A DNA stretch of 40,420 bases from Moraxella oblonga NBRC 102422 (GCF_001598275.1 NZ_BCYQ01000022.1:1-40420), one strand, 5' to 3'. Numbered from the stretch's first letter, positions 1-9,034 are shown. Notes: generated by a model from the sequence alone, not told the origin. Translations and numbers: made by a program.

Positions 1-22
1 CAATTCGCAATTCTACCCATGC

Positions 23-49
23 GTTGTTAAAAATCAACCAGTTAACAAC
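23..49. repeat. 8-bp inverted repeat upstream of the R-M operon
   Basis: GTTGTTAA at 23-30 and TTAACAAC at 42-49 are perfect reverse complements separated by 11 bases. It lies about 75 bases before the first methyltransferase gene. It could be an operator for the restriction-modification operon or the 3' end structure of an upstream gene outside the window. No T run follows directly, so it is not itself a convincing terminator. Confidence 0.4.
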
Positions 50-66
50 TTAATTTCTTATTTTTT

Positions 67-99
67 AAAAACCTACTTCCATTTGGGAGTGGGTTTTTT
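67..99 (+). terminator. Terminator-like hairpin just before the R-M operon
   Basis: AAACCTACTTCC pairs imperfectly with GGAGTGGGTTT around an ATTT loop and runs into six Ts. It ends about 23 bases before the likely ATG at 123. It probably terminates an upstream transcript, but its position leaves almost no room for a separate promoter, so it may also act as an attenuator for the operon. Confidence 0.6.
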
Positions 100-122
100 A
101 TTATCTAAATTTGGGGTTTTTG

Positions 123-788
123 ATGAGCGATAAACAAAAACAAGTCAAATCTAAAAAACGAGTGGCGGATTTTGGTGAAGTCTTTACCGCTGAAAAAGAA
201 GTTAGGGCAATGCTTGATTTGGTAAAAATCCAATCCGAGCAATTACAAAGCCGATTTTTAGAACCTGCGTGCGGTACAGGAAATTTTTTGGTAGAAATTT
301 TAAAACGTAAATTAAACACCGCCATTACTCTAAGCCAAATCAATAAATCGCAAAAATCTCCCAAATACGCCCAAGCCATTTATGAAAAAAATGCCATTAT
401 TGCTCTATCTAGCATTTATGGTATTGAGTTACTTGCCGATAACTGTGCTGAATGCCGTAGCCGATTATTCACGCTGTTTAAAGAGCATTATCAAAGTTAT
501 TTTAAACAGATAAATGAACAAGTACTAACAACCGCCCATTATTTATTAAATAAAAATATCGTTAATGGCAATGCCCTAGATTTAAAGGATTTAACTGGTA
601 ATCCGATTGTATTTAGCGAATGGACTTTTATTAGCGATATTATGATACAAAGGCGAGATTTTATTTATGAGGATTTGGTAGAAAAAACCAACAACATTTC
701 GCCAGAAGAAACTGGCTTTATTGCCAAAAATATCAAAGATTATCACCCCATTCATTATTTAAAATTAAGCGAGCAGGAAAATGTATAA
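123..788 (+). CDS. N6-adenine methyltransferase-like protein (SAM-binding half)
   Basis: A 221-aa protein with a canonical SAM-binding motif [13 protein letters not shown], at about residues 45-56. It is preceded by a [10 protein letters not shown] segment typical of the region before motif I in type I/IIG adenine methylases, and followed by a motif III-like NGNALDL. No NPPY/DPPY catalytic motif IV is visible, so it cannot be a complete adenine methylase by itself. ATG 123 is chosen over the TTG at 111 because a GGGG stretch lies six bases upstream. The next gene overlaps by 8 bases, indicating translational coupling. The base composition is distinctly A+T-rich compared with the housekeeping genes, suggesting acquired DNA. 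It probably works with the next protein, which has NPPY. The enzyme class is clear; the specificity is unknown. Confidence 0.75.
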   Translation: MSDKQKQVKSKKRVADFGEVFTAEKEVRAMLDLVKIQSEQLQSRFLEPACGTGNFLVEILKRKLNTAITLSQINKSQKSPKYAQAIYEKNAIIALSSIYGIELLADNCAECRSRLFTLFKEHYQSYFKQINEQVLTTAHYLLNKNIVNGNALDLKDLTGNPIVFSEWTFISDIMIQRRDFIYEDLVEKTNNISPEETGFIAKNIKDYHPIHYLKLSEQENV

Positions 789-2451
789 TCAAGATTTAAA
801 AATAAACAGCCAAATCACCCCTGATTTGGATAATATCGGCAAAGGTCAATTATCATTTTTTGAGATGACCTATAACCCTGATGTGCTAGATTGTTTATCC
901 AGTCTTTCTAATGATGAAGTCTTTACTTCGCCAAAACTTGCCAATTTAATGCTGGATTTATTACCCAATGAAATCTGGTCAAATCCCAATGCCAAATTTT
1001 TAGACCCTGTTTGTAAATCAGGCGTATTCTTACGAGAAATAGTCAAACGACTAGATAAAGGATTAGAAAATCAAATACCAGACCGTCAAACTCGTATTAA
1101 TCATATTTGCAAAAATCAAGTCTATGGCATCGCCATTACTTATTTGACCGCCCTATTATCACGCCGTAGTGTGTATTGTGCCAAGATTGCCAATTCGCCT
1201 TTTTCTATTTGTGATGAATTTGATGATGAAATGGGCAATATTATTTTTGGCAAAAGTGAGCATATTTTTGATAATGGCAAATGTGTGGAATGCGGAGCAA
1301 GCGAAGGGGTATTTGGCAAGCGAGACGGCTTAGAAAACCACGCTTATGCCTTTATTCATTCTAATATTGATACTGTATTTAAAGAGATTTTAACGATGAA
1401 ATTTGATGTGATTATTGGTAATCCGCCTTATCAATTAGATGATGGTGGAGCTGGGGCAAGTGCTAAGCCGATTTATCATTTATTTGTAGAACAAGCCAAA
1501 AAATTAAATCCCAATTATCTGATTATGATTACCCCAAGCCGTTGGTTTGCAGGTGGTAAGGGGTTAGATGAATTTCGGGATAATATGCTAAATGATAGAC
1601 GAATTAAACAAATTCACGATTTTCCCAATTCCAAAGATTGTTTTGATAATGTAGAGATTAAAGGGGGTGTTAGTTATTTTTTATGGGATAGAGATTATAA
1701 TGGAGATTGTGAGATATTTACTTATGAAAACGGACAATGCGTTTCTTATGCTAAAAGACCGCTAAAAGAAAAAGGTATTGATGTTTTTATTCGTTATAAT
1801 CAAGCAGTTTCTATCATAAATAAAGTTAGAAAATTAGATGAAAAAAGTTTTTCAAATTTAGTTAGTTCAAGAAAACCTTTTGGTCTAGCTACTAATATAA
1901 AAGGAAACCCAAAACCTTATGTAAATTGTAATGAGAATGTTGTTTTGTATCAAAATGGTAGTACTGGTTATATAAAACGGTCTGAAATACCAAGCAATAA
2001 AGAGAATATCTTAACACATAAAGTTTATATTGGTAGGGCTTATGGAGCAGGTGAAGGATTTCCACACCAAATATTAAACAATCCTATTTATGGAGAGCCA
2101 AATACAGTTTGCACAGAAACTTATTTGATGATAGGTAAATTTGAAAGTGAAGAGATTTGCAAGAATGTAATGTCCTATATTTCCACAAGATTTTTCCGTT
2201 TTTTGGTAATGCTAATTAAAAATACCCAAGATGCCCCAAAAAGAGTTTACCAACTTGTACCAATACAAGATTTTAGCCGTTCGTGGACAGATGAACAGCT
2301 CTATGCCAAATATGGCTTATCCAAAGATGAAATTAACTTTATTGAAAGTATGATACGCCCAATGGAAAACGATACTGGCGAAAAGGTTAAAAAATCTCGT
2401 AGTAAAAAGACCGCACAATCACAGTTAGATTTGGAGAATGATGATGAGTAA
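781..2451 (+). CDS. Eco57I-type adenine-specific DNA methyltransferase
   Basis: A 556-aa protein. The catalytic motif IV of N6-adenine methylases, GNPPYQ, is at about residues 213-218, preceded by MKFDVII. The SAM-binding motif I position reads [12 protein letters not shown] (about 73-84), which departs from the usual DPxxGxGxF. A small CxxC segment (GKCVECG) lies near residues 167-172. The C-terminal half (about 300-556) has the character of a target-recognition domain and ends in a Lys/Ser/Glu-rich tail. ATG 781 has a GCAGGAAA ribosome site and overlaps the previous gene by 8 bases. With its neighbours it forms a four-gene restriction-modification operon that modifies adenine at an unknown site. 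An alternative view is that this is the modification subunit and the first gene a helper or regulator. Confidence 0.82.
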   Translation: MYNQDLKINSQITPDLDNIGKGQLSFFEMTYNPDVLDCLSSLSNDEVFTSPKLANLMLDLLPNEIWSNPNAKFLDPVCKSGVFLREIVKRLDKGLENQIPDRQTRINHICKNQVYGIAITYLTALLSRRSVYCAKIANSPFSICDEFDDEMGNIIFGKSEHIFDNGKCVECGASEGVFGKRDGLENHAYAFIHSNIDTVFKEILTMKFDVIIGNPPYQLDDGGAGASAKPIYHLFVEQAKKLNPNYLIMITPSRWFAGGKGLDEFRDNMLNDRRIKQIHDFPNSKDCFDNVEIKGGVSYFLWDRDYNGDCEIFTYENGQCVSYAKRPLKEKGIDVFIRYNQAVSIINKVRKLDEKSFSNLVSSRKPFGLATNIKGNPKPYVNCNENVVLYQNGSTGYIKRSEIPSNKENILTHKVYIGRAYGAGEGFPHQILNNPIYGEPNTVCTETYLMIGKFESEEICKNVMSYISTRFFRFLVMLIKNTQDAPKRVYQLVPIQDFSRSWTDEQLYAKYGLSKDEINFIESMIRPMENDTGEKVKKSRSKKTAQSQLDLENDDE

Positions 2452-3103
2452 AGCAATTCCACATTTGTTAAAAACAAGAAATGTATCTTTTCCTACAAAA
2501 GGAGCATTTCAAAAGCACCTAAAAAGCATTTATGACAAAGCCAAAGCAAATAAAAGTGGCTTGGTTGATTGTGATAATGGTATTTTGGATTTAAAAGATT
2601 TCATTCAAGATTATTGCGACAAATCTGAGCGATTGCTAGATATTTTTGATTTGGATAATTGCCATTTCATTGTCAAAAAATCGCCAGATTATACTACAAA
2701 GTGTCTATTTATTGTTGATAATAATACAGGTAATCAAGAGCAATTTAGTGTTTATGATTTTGGTAATCCGCCTGATGCAAAAACTGGTTTTTATTCATTT
2801 TGTCGTTATACAATTATGTGGTTAAAATTTGAATATCGTAGAAAATTTTCTGAACATCTTGGCATTGATTATAATGAATATGATTTATGGCACAAAAAAC
2901 CAACAACCAAACAAATAATTGATGAATTTATTGAATTTAAAGAAATTGGCGAGAAATTAGATGAAGTTGTTTCCGAAAATTTTAAAGGAAATAACGCTTT
3001 TTATTTGTCGGAAAAATATAAATTCTTAAACCAAGAATTTATTGACTTCTATCAATCCAAAGTTGCAACCGAATTATTTTTTGAATTAAAGTTGAGAAAA
3101 TAA
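2444..3103 (+). CDS. Small R-M-associated protein, DUF3223/DCL-like
   Basis: A 219-aa protein with no catalytic motif that I recognise. Residues about 12-110 follow the pattern of DCL/DUF3223 proteins: a segment starting [13 protein letters not shown], a CHFIVKK strand, then a TTKCLFIV strand and an FSVYDFG strand. DUF3223 proteins often sit in restriction-modification loci. The assignment is by pattern only and should be treated as tentative. Three ATG codons stand in a row at 2438, 2441 and 2444. The GGAG at 2433-2436 gives proper spacing only to the last, so 2444 is chosen. It overlaps the methyltransferase stop and is followed within two bases by the helicase gene, so all four are one operon. 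A role in specificity or assembly of the complex is inference. Confidence 0.6.
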   Translation: MSKAIPHLLKTRNVSFPTKGAFQKHLKSIYDKAKANKSGLVDCDNGILDLKDFIQDYCDKSERLLDIFDLDNCHFIVKKSPDYTTKCLFIVDNNTGNQEQFSVYDFGNPPDAKTGFYSFCRYTIMWLKFEYRRKFSEHLGIDYNEYDLWHKKPTTKQIIDEFIEFKEIGEKLDEVVSENFKGNNAFYLSEKYKFLNQEFIDFYQSKVATELFFELKLRK

Positions 3104-3104
3104 A

Positions 3105-5600
3105 ATGACCAACCCAACCTTTACCCAAATCCACACCCCAAAAATCTATGTCTATTCCGATAGCCGTTATCCCAATACCCTAAAAGTCGGCTATACCGCC
3201 CAAGAAACGGTGGAACAGCGTATGAAACAGCATTATCCAACCATTACCCCAAGTCAAAGCTGGCAATTGGAATTTGAAACTTTGGCGATAAAAAATGATG
3301 GCGGTTATTTTAAAGATTTTGCCGTTTTTGATGAATTAAAGAAAATGGGAGTAAAACACATTGCAGGCGAATGGTATGAATGCAATTTGGATACCATTAA
3401 AAATGCCATTTTAAACATCAAAAATAACAAAACTTTTGAGAAAAAACGCACCAATGATTTTAAAATGCGTCCAGAACAACAAATGGCGGTGGATAAAACC
3501 GTGCGTTATTTTAATGCCATCAAACAAGACAAAACACACACTCGCACACCGCATTTTCTTTGGAATGCCAAAATGCGATTTGGTAAGACTTTTGCCACTT
3601 ATCAATTAGCCAAAGCGATGAATTGGCAAAGGGTGTTGATTGTAACTTTTAAACCTGCGGTAAAAACGGCTTGGTCTGATGATTTAAATAGCCATATTGA
3701 TTTTAATGGTTGGCAATTTATCAGCCGTGATAGCGATTTAAGCATAGAGGATTATGATAAAAATCGCCCAATGGTGTATTTTGGTTCATTTCAAGATTTG
3801 TTGGGCAAAGATAAATTTGGTAATATCAAGGCAAAAAATGAATGGCTACACACGATGAATTGGGATTGTGTGGTATTTGATGAATATCATTTTGGGGCGT
3901 GGCGTGATAATGCCAAAAACCTATTTGCCAAAGATGAAGAGCTGGCACAAAAGGCAGTAAAAGATGAATATACTGAAATGGAATTAGATACTACCAATAT
4001 GGATTTTGATGAAAGTCAGCTACCCATTACCACCGACTATTATTTGTATTTGTCAGGTACGCCATTTAGAGCGATTAGTACAGGCGAATTTATTGAAGAG
4101 CAGATTTTTAATTGGACTTATTCAGATGAACAAAGTGCCAAACTAAATTGGGATAATTCAACAGGGGATAATCCATATTTATCATTACCGCAAATGATGT
4201 TATTAACCTATCAATTACCAGAGCATATTCGCCATATTGCCAGCGATGGGCAGTTTAATGAATTTGATTTGAATGAGTTTTTTAAAGCAACAGGCAAGGG
4301 AGAAACTGCCGTTTTTAAACATCAAAATGAAGTACAAAAATGGCTGGATTTAATCCGTGATAGTCTTGATGAAATGATTATTCACAATTTAAAACAAGGT
4401 AATAAAAAACCACCAATGCCATTTAGTGATGTTAATTTATTAAATAGTTTATTGCATACCGTTTGGTATTTGCCTGATGTTGCCAGTTGTTTTGCGATGG
4501 CAAATTTATTAAAATCGCCCAATAATCAATTTTATCATCAGTATGAGATTATCGTGGCGGCAGGCAATAATGCAGGAATGGGCGATAAGGCGTTAATTCC
4601 TGTGAGTAATGCCATTGGCAATAATCCTTTAAATACCAAATCCATTACCTTATCGTGTGGTAAACTCTTGACTGGGGTGTCTGTGCCTGCGTGGACAGGG
4701 ATTTTTATGCTTAGAAATTCGGCAAGCCCAGAGACTTATTTTCAGGCGTGCTTTCGGGTGCAAACGCCTTGGGTGGTGCAGTCGGATAATGAACAAGAGA
4801 TTATCAAACATCAATGCTATGTCTTTGATTTTGCTCCCAATCGTGCCTTGCGACAAATTAGTGAATACGCCAATAAACTAAATACCAAAGACAGTAATCC
4901 AGAAACCAAAGTGGCTGAGTTTATCGCCTTTTTGCCTGTGCTTGCCTATGATGGCAGTGCGATGGAGCAGGTGGACGCCAAACGCCTGCTTGATATGGCG
5001 ATGAGTGGGACGACCGCCACGCTACTTGCACGGCGTTGGCAATCGGCACATTTGGTTAATGTTGATGATTTGACTTTGCAAAATATTTTGGATAATGAAA
5101 AGGCGTTAAACGCATTAGAAAAATTAGAAAGTTTTCGTAATCTTAATGATGATATTCAAATTGTCATCAATCGTTCTGAAAGGATTAAGACGTTAAAACA
5201 AAAAGCCAAAGATAATGAGTTAAACGAAAAAGATAAAAAAGAATTAACCCAACTTGAAAAGGAGGAAAAGGATAAAAAATCCAAACGCAGAGAAATCGAA
5301 GAAAAACTCATTAAATTTGCCACTCGTATTCCGATTTTTATGTATTTATCTGATTATCGTGAGCATACTTTGACCGATGTTATTATGGAGCTTGAAACCG
5401 AACTTTTTACAAAAGTTACAGGGTTATCTAAGCAAGACTTTTCTTTACTCGTCTCATTAAATGTCTTTGATGAAGGGGTAATGAATGATGCGGTCTATAA
5501 GTTTAAACGCTATGAAGATGCCAGTCTTGAATATACAGGGATTGATAAAACTGGTGAGTATTTGGGGCTTTATAATACGGTAATTAAAAATTATAAATAA
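3105..5600 (+). CDS. GIY-YIG-like nuclease/superfamily 2 helicase restriction subunit
   Basis: An 831-aa fusion. Residues about 13-100 resemble the GIY-YIG superfamily (T5orf172/MUG113 type): KIYVYS, LKVGYT, an Arg at 39 and an acidic GEWYE at 88-92 as candidate catalytic residues. Residues about 120-560 are a superfamily 2 ATPase: RPEQQ at 122-126, a variant Walker A (MRFGKT, 157-162), DEYH Walker B (259-262), SGTPF motif III (about 323) and a motif VI-like FRVQTPW. The C-terminus contains a Lys/Glu-rich coiled-coil stretch (about 690-735). It is the last gene of the operon and, by domain content, the DNA-translocating and cutting subunit. ATP-dependent restriction enzymes with this layout are known beside Eco57I-type methylases. 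The exact type, single-chain or type III-like complex, is not decided by sequence. Confidence 0.82.
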   Translation: MTNPTFTQIHTPKIYVYSDSRYPNTLKVGYTAQETVEQRMKQHYPTITPSQSWQLEFETLAIKNDGGYFKDFAVFDELKKMGVKHIAGEWYECNLDTIKNAILNIKNNKTFEKKRTNDFKMRPEQQMAVDKTVRYFNAIKQDKTHTRTPHFLWNAKMRFGKTFATYQLAKAMNWQRVLIVTFKPAVKTAWSDDLNSHIDFNGWQFISRDSDLSIEDYDKNRPMVYFGSFQDLLGKDKFGNIKAKNEWLHTMNWDCVVFDEYHFGAWRDNAKNLFAKDEELAQKAVKDEYTEMELDTTNMDFDESQLPITTDYYLYLSGTPFRAISTGEFIEEQIFNWTYSDEQSAKLNWDNSTGDNPYLSLPQMMLLTYQLPEHIRHIASDGQFNEFDLNEFFKATGKGETAVFKHQNEVQKWLDLIRDSLDEMIIHNLKQGNKKPPMPFSDVNLLNSLLHTVWYLPDVASCFAMANLLKSPNNQFYHQYEIIVAAGNNAGMGDKALIPVSNAIGNNPLNTKSITLSCGKLLTGVSVPAWTGIFMLRNSASPETYFQACFRVQTPWVVQSDNEQEIIKHQCYVFDFAPNRALRQISEYANKLNTKDSNPETKVAEFIAFLPVLAYDGSAMEQVDAKRLLDMAMSGTTATLLARRWQSAHLVNVDDLTLQNILDNEKALNALEKLESFRNLNDDIQIVINRSERIKTLKQKAKDNELNEKDKKELTQLEKEEKDKKSKRREIEEKLIKFATRIPIFMYLSDYREHTLTDVIMELETELFTKVTGLSKQDFSLLVSLNVFDEGVMNDAVYKFKRYEDASLEYTGIDKTGEYLGLYNTVIKNYK

Positions 5601-5655
5601 AATCAAAAAGTTATGTAATTTTTACAAAAATTTCAAAATTTTTGATAAAAAACAT

Positions 5656-5683
5656 TTGACACACCAAAAAATTACTGTATAAT
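5656..5683 (+). promoter_or_regulatory. Strong sigma-70 promoter for the tRNA-Val/tRNA-Asp operon
   Basis: A consensus -35 TTGACA (5656-5661) and a consensus -10 TATAAT (5678-5683) are separated by 16 bases, about 20 bases before the first tRNA. This is as expected for a heavily transcribed stable-RNA unit. Confidence 0.88.
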
Positions 5684-5703
5684 ACGCACCACATCAAGAC
5701 GAT

Positions 5704-5779
5704 GGGTCGTTAGCTCAGTTGGTAGAGCGTCTGCCTTACACGCAGAATGTCGGCGGTTCGAATCCGTCACGACCCACCA
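5704..5779 (+). tRNA. tRNA-Val (anticodon TAC)
   Basis: A 76-base cloverleaf. The acceptor stem is GGGTCGT/ACGACCC with discriminator A and an encoded CCA. The anticodon stem TCTGC/GCAGA encloses the loop CTTACAC, which reads TAC. The T arm carries the TTCGAAT loop. It is first in a two-tRNA transcript. Confidence 0.95.
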
Positions 5780-5800
5780 TTTATCTTGATAGCGACCTTA

Positions 5801-5877
5801 GCAGCGGTAGTTCAGTTGGTTAGAATACCGGCCTGTCACGCCGGGGGTCGCGGGTTCGAGCCCCGTCCGCTGCGCCA
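5801..5877 (+). tRNA. tRNA-Asp (anticodon GTC)
   Basis: A 77-base cloverleaf. The acceptor stem GCAGCGG pairs with CCGCTGC, with discriminator G and an encoded CCA. The anticodon stem CCGGC/GCCGG encloses CTGTCAC, which reads GTC. It lies 21 bases after tRNA-Val and shares its promoter. Confidence 0.95.
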
Positions 5878-5903
5878 TTTTTAACTGGGTTTTCCAGTTT
5901 ATC

Positions 5904-5935
5904 CCCCAAGTCTCCCCTGACTTGGGGATTTTTTT
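5904..5935 (+). terminator. Rho-independent terminator of the tRNA operon
   Basis: CCCCAAGTC (5904-5912) and GACTTGGGG (5919-5927) form a perfect 9-bp stem with a 6-base loop, followed by A and seven Ts. Confidence 0.92.
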
Positions 5936-6275
5936 GTATGATGATTGTGATAAATTCTCATTTTCATTGGAAAAATGGTTTTATTTTGTTATCATGGAGT
6001 ATGTGATACTTTTTGTATGTAAGGCGAAAGCTGCCTAAGCAAAGAATTTGGGCGACAATCAAAAAATGACATGGAAGCCATCTGTTGATGTTTGAGCGGG
6101 GATTGAGAGTGTTTTAGGGTTGAGTGAGTGTATGAATTACGACCATTACATTTGCTTTACAATACAGCAAACAAACTTCCATAAATCTTTTACAAAAAAG
6201 TGTTCTACTGTTGTATTTTTGTGTTTGTTTGGGCATAAGAGATGACAAAGTTAGGTATTTGTGTGTATTTTTCTT
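5936..6275. other. Intergenic stretch without a recognisable gene
   Basis: About 340 bases between the tRNA terminator and the mqo promoter region. I see no open frame with a ribosome site, no tRNA and no strong hairpin. The segment around 6020-6060 is richer in G+C than its surroundings and could be a gene remnant or an untranslated RNA, but nothing supports a specific call. Confidence 0.4.
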
Positions 6276-6281
6276 TATAAT
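6276..6281 (+). promoter_or_regulatory. mqo: Probable -10 element of the mqo promoter
   Basis: A consensus TATAAT lies about 130 bases before mqo and directly before the inverted-repeat leader. No good -35 hexamer is found at 16-18 bases upstream, so it may need an activator. A start about seven bases on would begin the transcript at the left arm of the 6291-6384 hairpin. Confidence 0.5.
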
Positions 6282-6290
6282 ATACGTCCC

Positions 6291-6384
6291 AAAACGGACT
6301 TAAGTTGAGATTTTTTAATCATTTTTTGTTTGATTTTTTATAAAATTAAACATTGATTAAGAAATTTTAAATTAAGTCCGTTTT
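6291..6384 (+). promoter_or_regulatory. Long nested hairpin in the mqo leader (or a small MITE)
   Basis: AAAACGGACTTAA at 6291-6303 is perfectly complementary to TTAAGTCCGTTTT at 6372-6384. Inside it TTAATCA (6315-6321) pairs with TGATTAA (6354-6360), and within that a GTTTGAT segment can pair with ATTAAAC with one wobble. The right arm runs into a T tract, so the outer helix resembles a terminator. It may be an RNA leader or a miniature inverted-repeat element inserted between promoter and gene. Confidence 0.6.
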
Positions 6385-6411
6385 TGTTATGACCAATCTA
6401 AAAGGTGTATT

Positions 6412-8190
6412 ATGACAAAAACACATAAATTGAAAAAGCCCCTTAAAATATTTGGGGCGTCGTTGGCGGTGGTGCTGGCATGCGTGCTGATATTTTTATT
6501 TCGCCCTGTGGCAAGTAAAAGCGTCAATCTGACGGGTGAAGAACCTATGGTGGATATGGTGCTGATCGGTGGCGGTATCATGTCAGCGACACTTGGGACA
6601 TATCTGTCAGAGCTTGAACCGACATGGAAAATCCAGATGTACGAACGCCTTGACAAGGTCGCCCAAGAAAGCTCCAACGGCTTTCATAACGCTGGTACAG
6701 GGCATTCTGGCTTTATGGAGATGAACTACACGGCTGAGGCTGATGATGGTAGTATCTCTATTGAGCGTGCCGAAAAAATTGCCGCACAGTTTGAGGTGTC
6801 CAAGCAGTTTTGGGCTTATCAAGTCAAAAACGGTGCGTTGGGCGACCCAAAAACCTTCATCAATCCTGTGCCACACATCGCTTTTGTGTGGGGGGATAAT
6901 GTTAGCTTCTTAAAACGCCGTCATGAGGCGATGATAAAATCTCCGCTATTTAGTGATATGGTGTATACCGAAGATAAAGCCACCATCAGTCAGTGGTCGC
7001 CTTTGGTCATGCAAGGTCGTGATGATGCCCAAAAAGTTGCTGCCACTCGCATGGATATAGGTACAGATGTAAACTATGGTGCGATTACCACACAGCTCAT
7101 TGATGCTTTGGGTAAAAATAGTAACTTTAATTTAAAAACAAGCACCGAAGTAACGGGCATCAGCCGTAACGAAGATGGTAGTTGGACGGTGAGTGTCAAA
7201 AACTTGACCGATAACAGCATCTCACACACTAAGACTCGCCGTGTCTTTATCGGTGCGGGTGGAGCGGCGATTAAAATGCTCCAAATGACAGGTTTGCCTG
7301 AGAGTAAATATTATGCAGGTTTTCCTGTGGGCGGACTGTTTTTGATGACGGACAAGCCAGAAATCGTCAATGCTCACACCGCCAAAGTTTATGGTCGTGC
7401 CGAGCTTGGTGCACCTCCCATGAGCGTGCCACACATTGACACACGTTATATTGATGGCAAAAAATATGTCTTGTTTGGACCGTTTGCCACTTATTCTAAC
7501 AAATTTTTAAAACAAGGCTCACAAACAGATTTGTTATCATCAGCTACCAAAGACAACGCTTTGCCGATGGCGGCGATTGGGCTTGAAAATACTGATTTGG
7601 TCAAATACCTCATCAGCCAAGTGCTACTTTCATCAGAAGAAAAAATGGCAGAGTTACGCAAATACTATCCAGAAGCCAAATCCGAAGATTGGAAAGAAAA
7701 TCAAGGCGGTCAGCGCGTACAAATTATCAAGAAATTGCCAAATGAACCTGCCAAACTCCAATTTGGTACAGAGATTTTTGCTTCGCAAGACGGCACAGTA
7801 AGTGCCTTGCTTGGTGCATCCCCTGGTGCGTCCACCTCACCAAACATGATGCTTGATTTGCTTGCCAAAGCATTTCCTAATGAAGTCAAAGGTGCGTGGG
7901 GCGATAAACTTGTAAAAATTATTCCTTCTTATGGTCAGGATTTGGCTAAAAATCCAGAACTGCTTGACAAAGTGCGTACCGACACCAGTGCCACACTAGG
8001 GTTGGTGTATACCCCAAAATCCCAAGAAAACTCATCTGATGAGGTGCAGACAGACGAGAAAAAAGCAGATGATAAAAAGGTGGAAGAGCAAGAGGCGACA
8101 ACACCAGCAACACCTGCGGACAAACCTACCAATGACAAAACTGCACCTGCCGACCAAAACACGTCAGAGGCTGATAAAAAAGTGGCGTAA
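6412..8190 (+). CDS. mqo: Malate:quinone oxidoreductase with N-terminal membrane anchor
   Basis: A 592-aa FAD-dependent enzyme that oxidises malate to oxaloacetate and passes electrons to the quinone pool, replacing or backing up NAD-malate dehydrogenase in the TCA cycle. The FAD-binding segment [16 protein letters not shown] is at about 47-62, followed by the family signature [21 protein letters not shown] (about 88-108). [15 protein letters not shown] near residue 475 is the conserved C-terminal motif. Two things are unusual: a basic N-terminus followed by a hydrophobic span at about 12-30, which predicts that the catalytic domain faces the periplasm, and a roughly 55-residue Lys/Glu/Asp/Pro/Thr tail beyond the enzyme core. 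The family is usually about 490-550 aa. The start has an AAAGGTG ribosome site. It is a single-gene unit between a structured leader and a terminator. Confidence 0.93.
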   Translation: MTKTHKLKKPLKIFGASLAVVLACVLIFLFRPVASKSVNLTGEEPMVDMVLIGGGIMSATLGTYLSELEPTWKIQMYERLDKVAQESSNGFHNAGTGHSGFMEMNYTAEADDGSISIERAEKIAAQFEVSKQFWAYQVKNGALGDPKTFINPVPHIAFVWGDNVSFLKRRHEAMIKSPLFSDMVYTEDKATISQWSPLVMQGRDDAQKVAATRMDIGTDVNYGAITTQLIDALGKNSNFNLKTSTEVTGISRNEDGSWTVSVKNLTDNSISHTKTRRVFIGAGGAAIKMLQMTGLPESKYYAGFPVGGLFLMTDKPEIVNAHTAKVYGRAELGAPPMSVPHIDTRYIDGKKYVLFGPFATYSNKFLKQGSQTDLLSSATKDNALPMAAIGLENTDLVKYLISQVLLSSEEKMAELRKYYPEAKSEDWKENQGGQRVQIIKKLPNEPAKLQFGTEIFASQDGTVSALLGASPGASTSPNMMLDLLAKAFPNEVKGAWGDKLVKIIPSYGQDLAKNPELLDKVRTDTSATLGLVYTPKSQENSSDEVQTDEKKADDKKVEEQEATTPATPADKPTNDKTAPADQNTSEADKKVA

Positions 8191-8210
8191 TGGTATGAAC
8201 GGTCAAATAC

Positions 8211-8240
8211 AATAAAGGGCGACATTGCCCTTTATTTTTT
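8211..8240 (+). terminator. Rho-independent terminator after mqo
   Basis: AATAAAGGGC (8211-8220) and GCCCTTTATT (8227-8236) form a perfect 10-bp stem with a 6-base loop, followed by Ts. Confidence 0.9.
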
Positions 8241-8275
8241 GGGAGTTGGATGTATACTAACCGAACTTCAAAATT

Positions 8276-8315
8276 GTTATGGTTTTTGTTCGTGGTGAGC
8301 TTGTCAAACCATAAC
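8276..8315. repeat. REP-like palindrome
   Basis: GTTATGGTTT at 8276-8285 is the reverse complement of AAACCATAAC at 8306-8315. The 20-base interior contains GGTGAGCTTGTC, the core of a palindromic repeat common in many proteobacterial intergenic regions. It lies between the mqo terminator and the IS607 element. Only one copy is seen in this window. Confidence 0.5.
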
Positions 8316-8385
8316 AGAAACTCGCCCACAGGCATGGCTTGGGGTGAACGGTTTTTGTACTAGTTTTTAGGTTTGGTTGGTATCA

Positions 8386-8414
8386 TTGACATCAACCCAA
8401 AATAATAGTAAAAT
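8386..8414 (+). promoter_or_regulatory. Promoter straddling the left end of the IS607 element
   Basis: A consensus -35 TTGACA (8386-8391) is 17 bases from a -10 TAAAAT (8409-8414). The -10 lies inside the 19-bp left inverted repeat, whereas the -35 lies outside it. A start near 8421 gives a short leader before tnpA at 8447. If the repeat marks the true element end, this is a hybrid host/element promoter. A second weaker -10 (TATACT, 8434-8439) would give a nearly leaderless transcript. Confidence 0.6.
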
Positions 8415-8423
8415 ATGGTAAAT
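8405..8423 (+). repeat. Left 19-bp inverted repeat of the IS607 element
   Basis: ATAGTAAAATATGGTAAAT is the exact reverse complement of the sequence at 10274-10292. It contains the TAAAAT -10 element that probably drives tnpA. Confidence 0.75.
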
Positions 8424-8446
8424 CTAGGAACATTATACTATATTTA

Positions 8447-9034
8447 ATGAGATATAAAATATCCGAATACGCTAAAATCAAAAAAGTACAATACCGCACC
8501 GTTTGGAATTGGGTAAAAGCAGGTAAGGTAAAATCAGAACGCACCGAAACAGGGGGCGTGATTATCGTTGATGATGGCGATGGCGTGATGTCCAAAACGC
8601 TTGTTGCCATTTACTGCCGTGTATCGTCAAGTGAAAATAAAAGCAATTTAGACAGTCAAGCCGACCGCCTTATCTCTTATGCCAATGCACGTGGTTATCA
8701 AGTTGCCAAAGTCATCAAGGAAGTGGGTAGCGGTGTCAATGACAATCGCCCCAAATTGGTTGCCCTACTCAAAGACCCAAGTTTAAATCTTATTATTGTA
8801 GAGCATAAAGACCGCTTGACACGCTTTGGTTTTAATTATTTAGAAACCCTACTTGATATGCAAAACCGCAAAATAGAAGTGGTTAATCAAGTGGATAGCC
8901 CAAGAGATGATTTAATGGCGGATTTTACCGCCATCATCACTTCATTTTGTGCAAGGCTTTATGGGCTAAGATGCACCAAACGCAAAACAAAGCAGCTCAT
9001 CAAATCCCTAGAACAAGACCAAACCCATGTATAA
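8447..9034 (+). CDS. tnpA: IS607-type serine recombinase (transposase TnpA)
   Basis: A 195-aa protein with the IS607 layout. An N-terminal MerR-like helix-turn-helix (about 1-45, YKISEYAKIKKVQYRTVWNW) precedes a small serine-recombinase catalytic domain. The nucleophile region reads AIYCRVSSSENKSNLDSQ (about 53-70). EHKDRLTRFGF (about 119-129) is the conserved Arg-containing motif, and the C-terminal helix is basic. It catalyses excision and integration of the element through a phosphoserine intermediate. tnpB starts inside its last codons (8-base overlap), so the two are translationally coupled. No frameshift or truncation is seen. Confidence 0.93.
   Translation: MRYKISEYAKIKKVQYRTVWNWVKAGKVKSERTETGGVIIVDDGDGVMSKTLVAIYCRVSSSENKSNLDSQADRLISYANARGYQVAKVIKEVGSGVNDNRPKLVALLKDPSLNLIIVEHKDRLTRFGFNYLETLLDMQNRKIEVVNQVDSPRDDLMADFTAIITSFCARLYGLRCTKRKTKQLIKSLEQDQTHV

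Noticed and set aside
5600-5877. R-M island integrated at the tRNA genes
   Set aside because: No integrase and no repeated tRNA 3' end is seen, and the island lies on the 5' side of the tRNA promoter.
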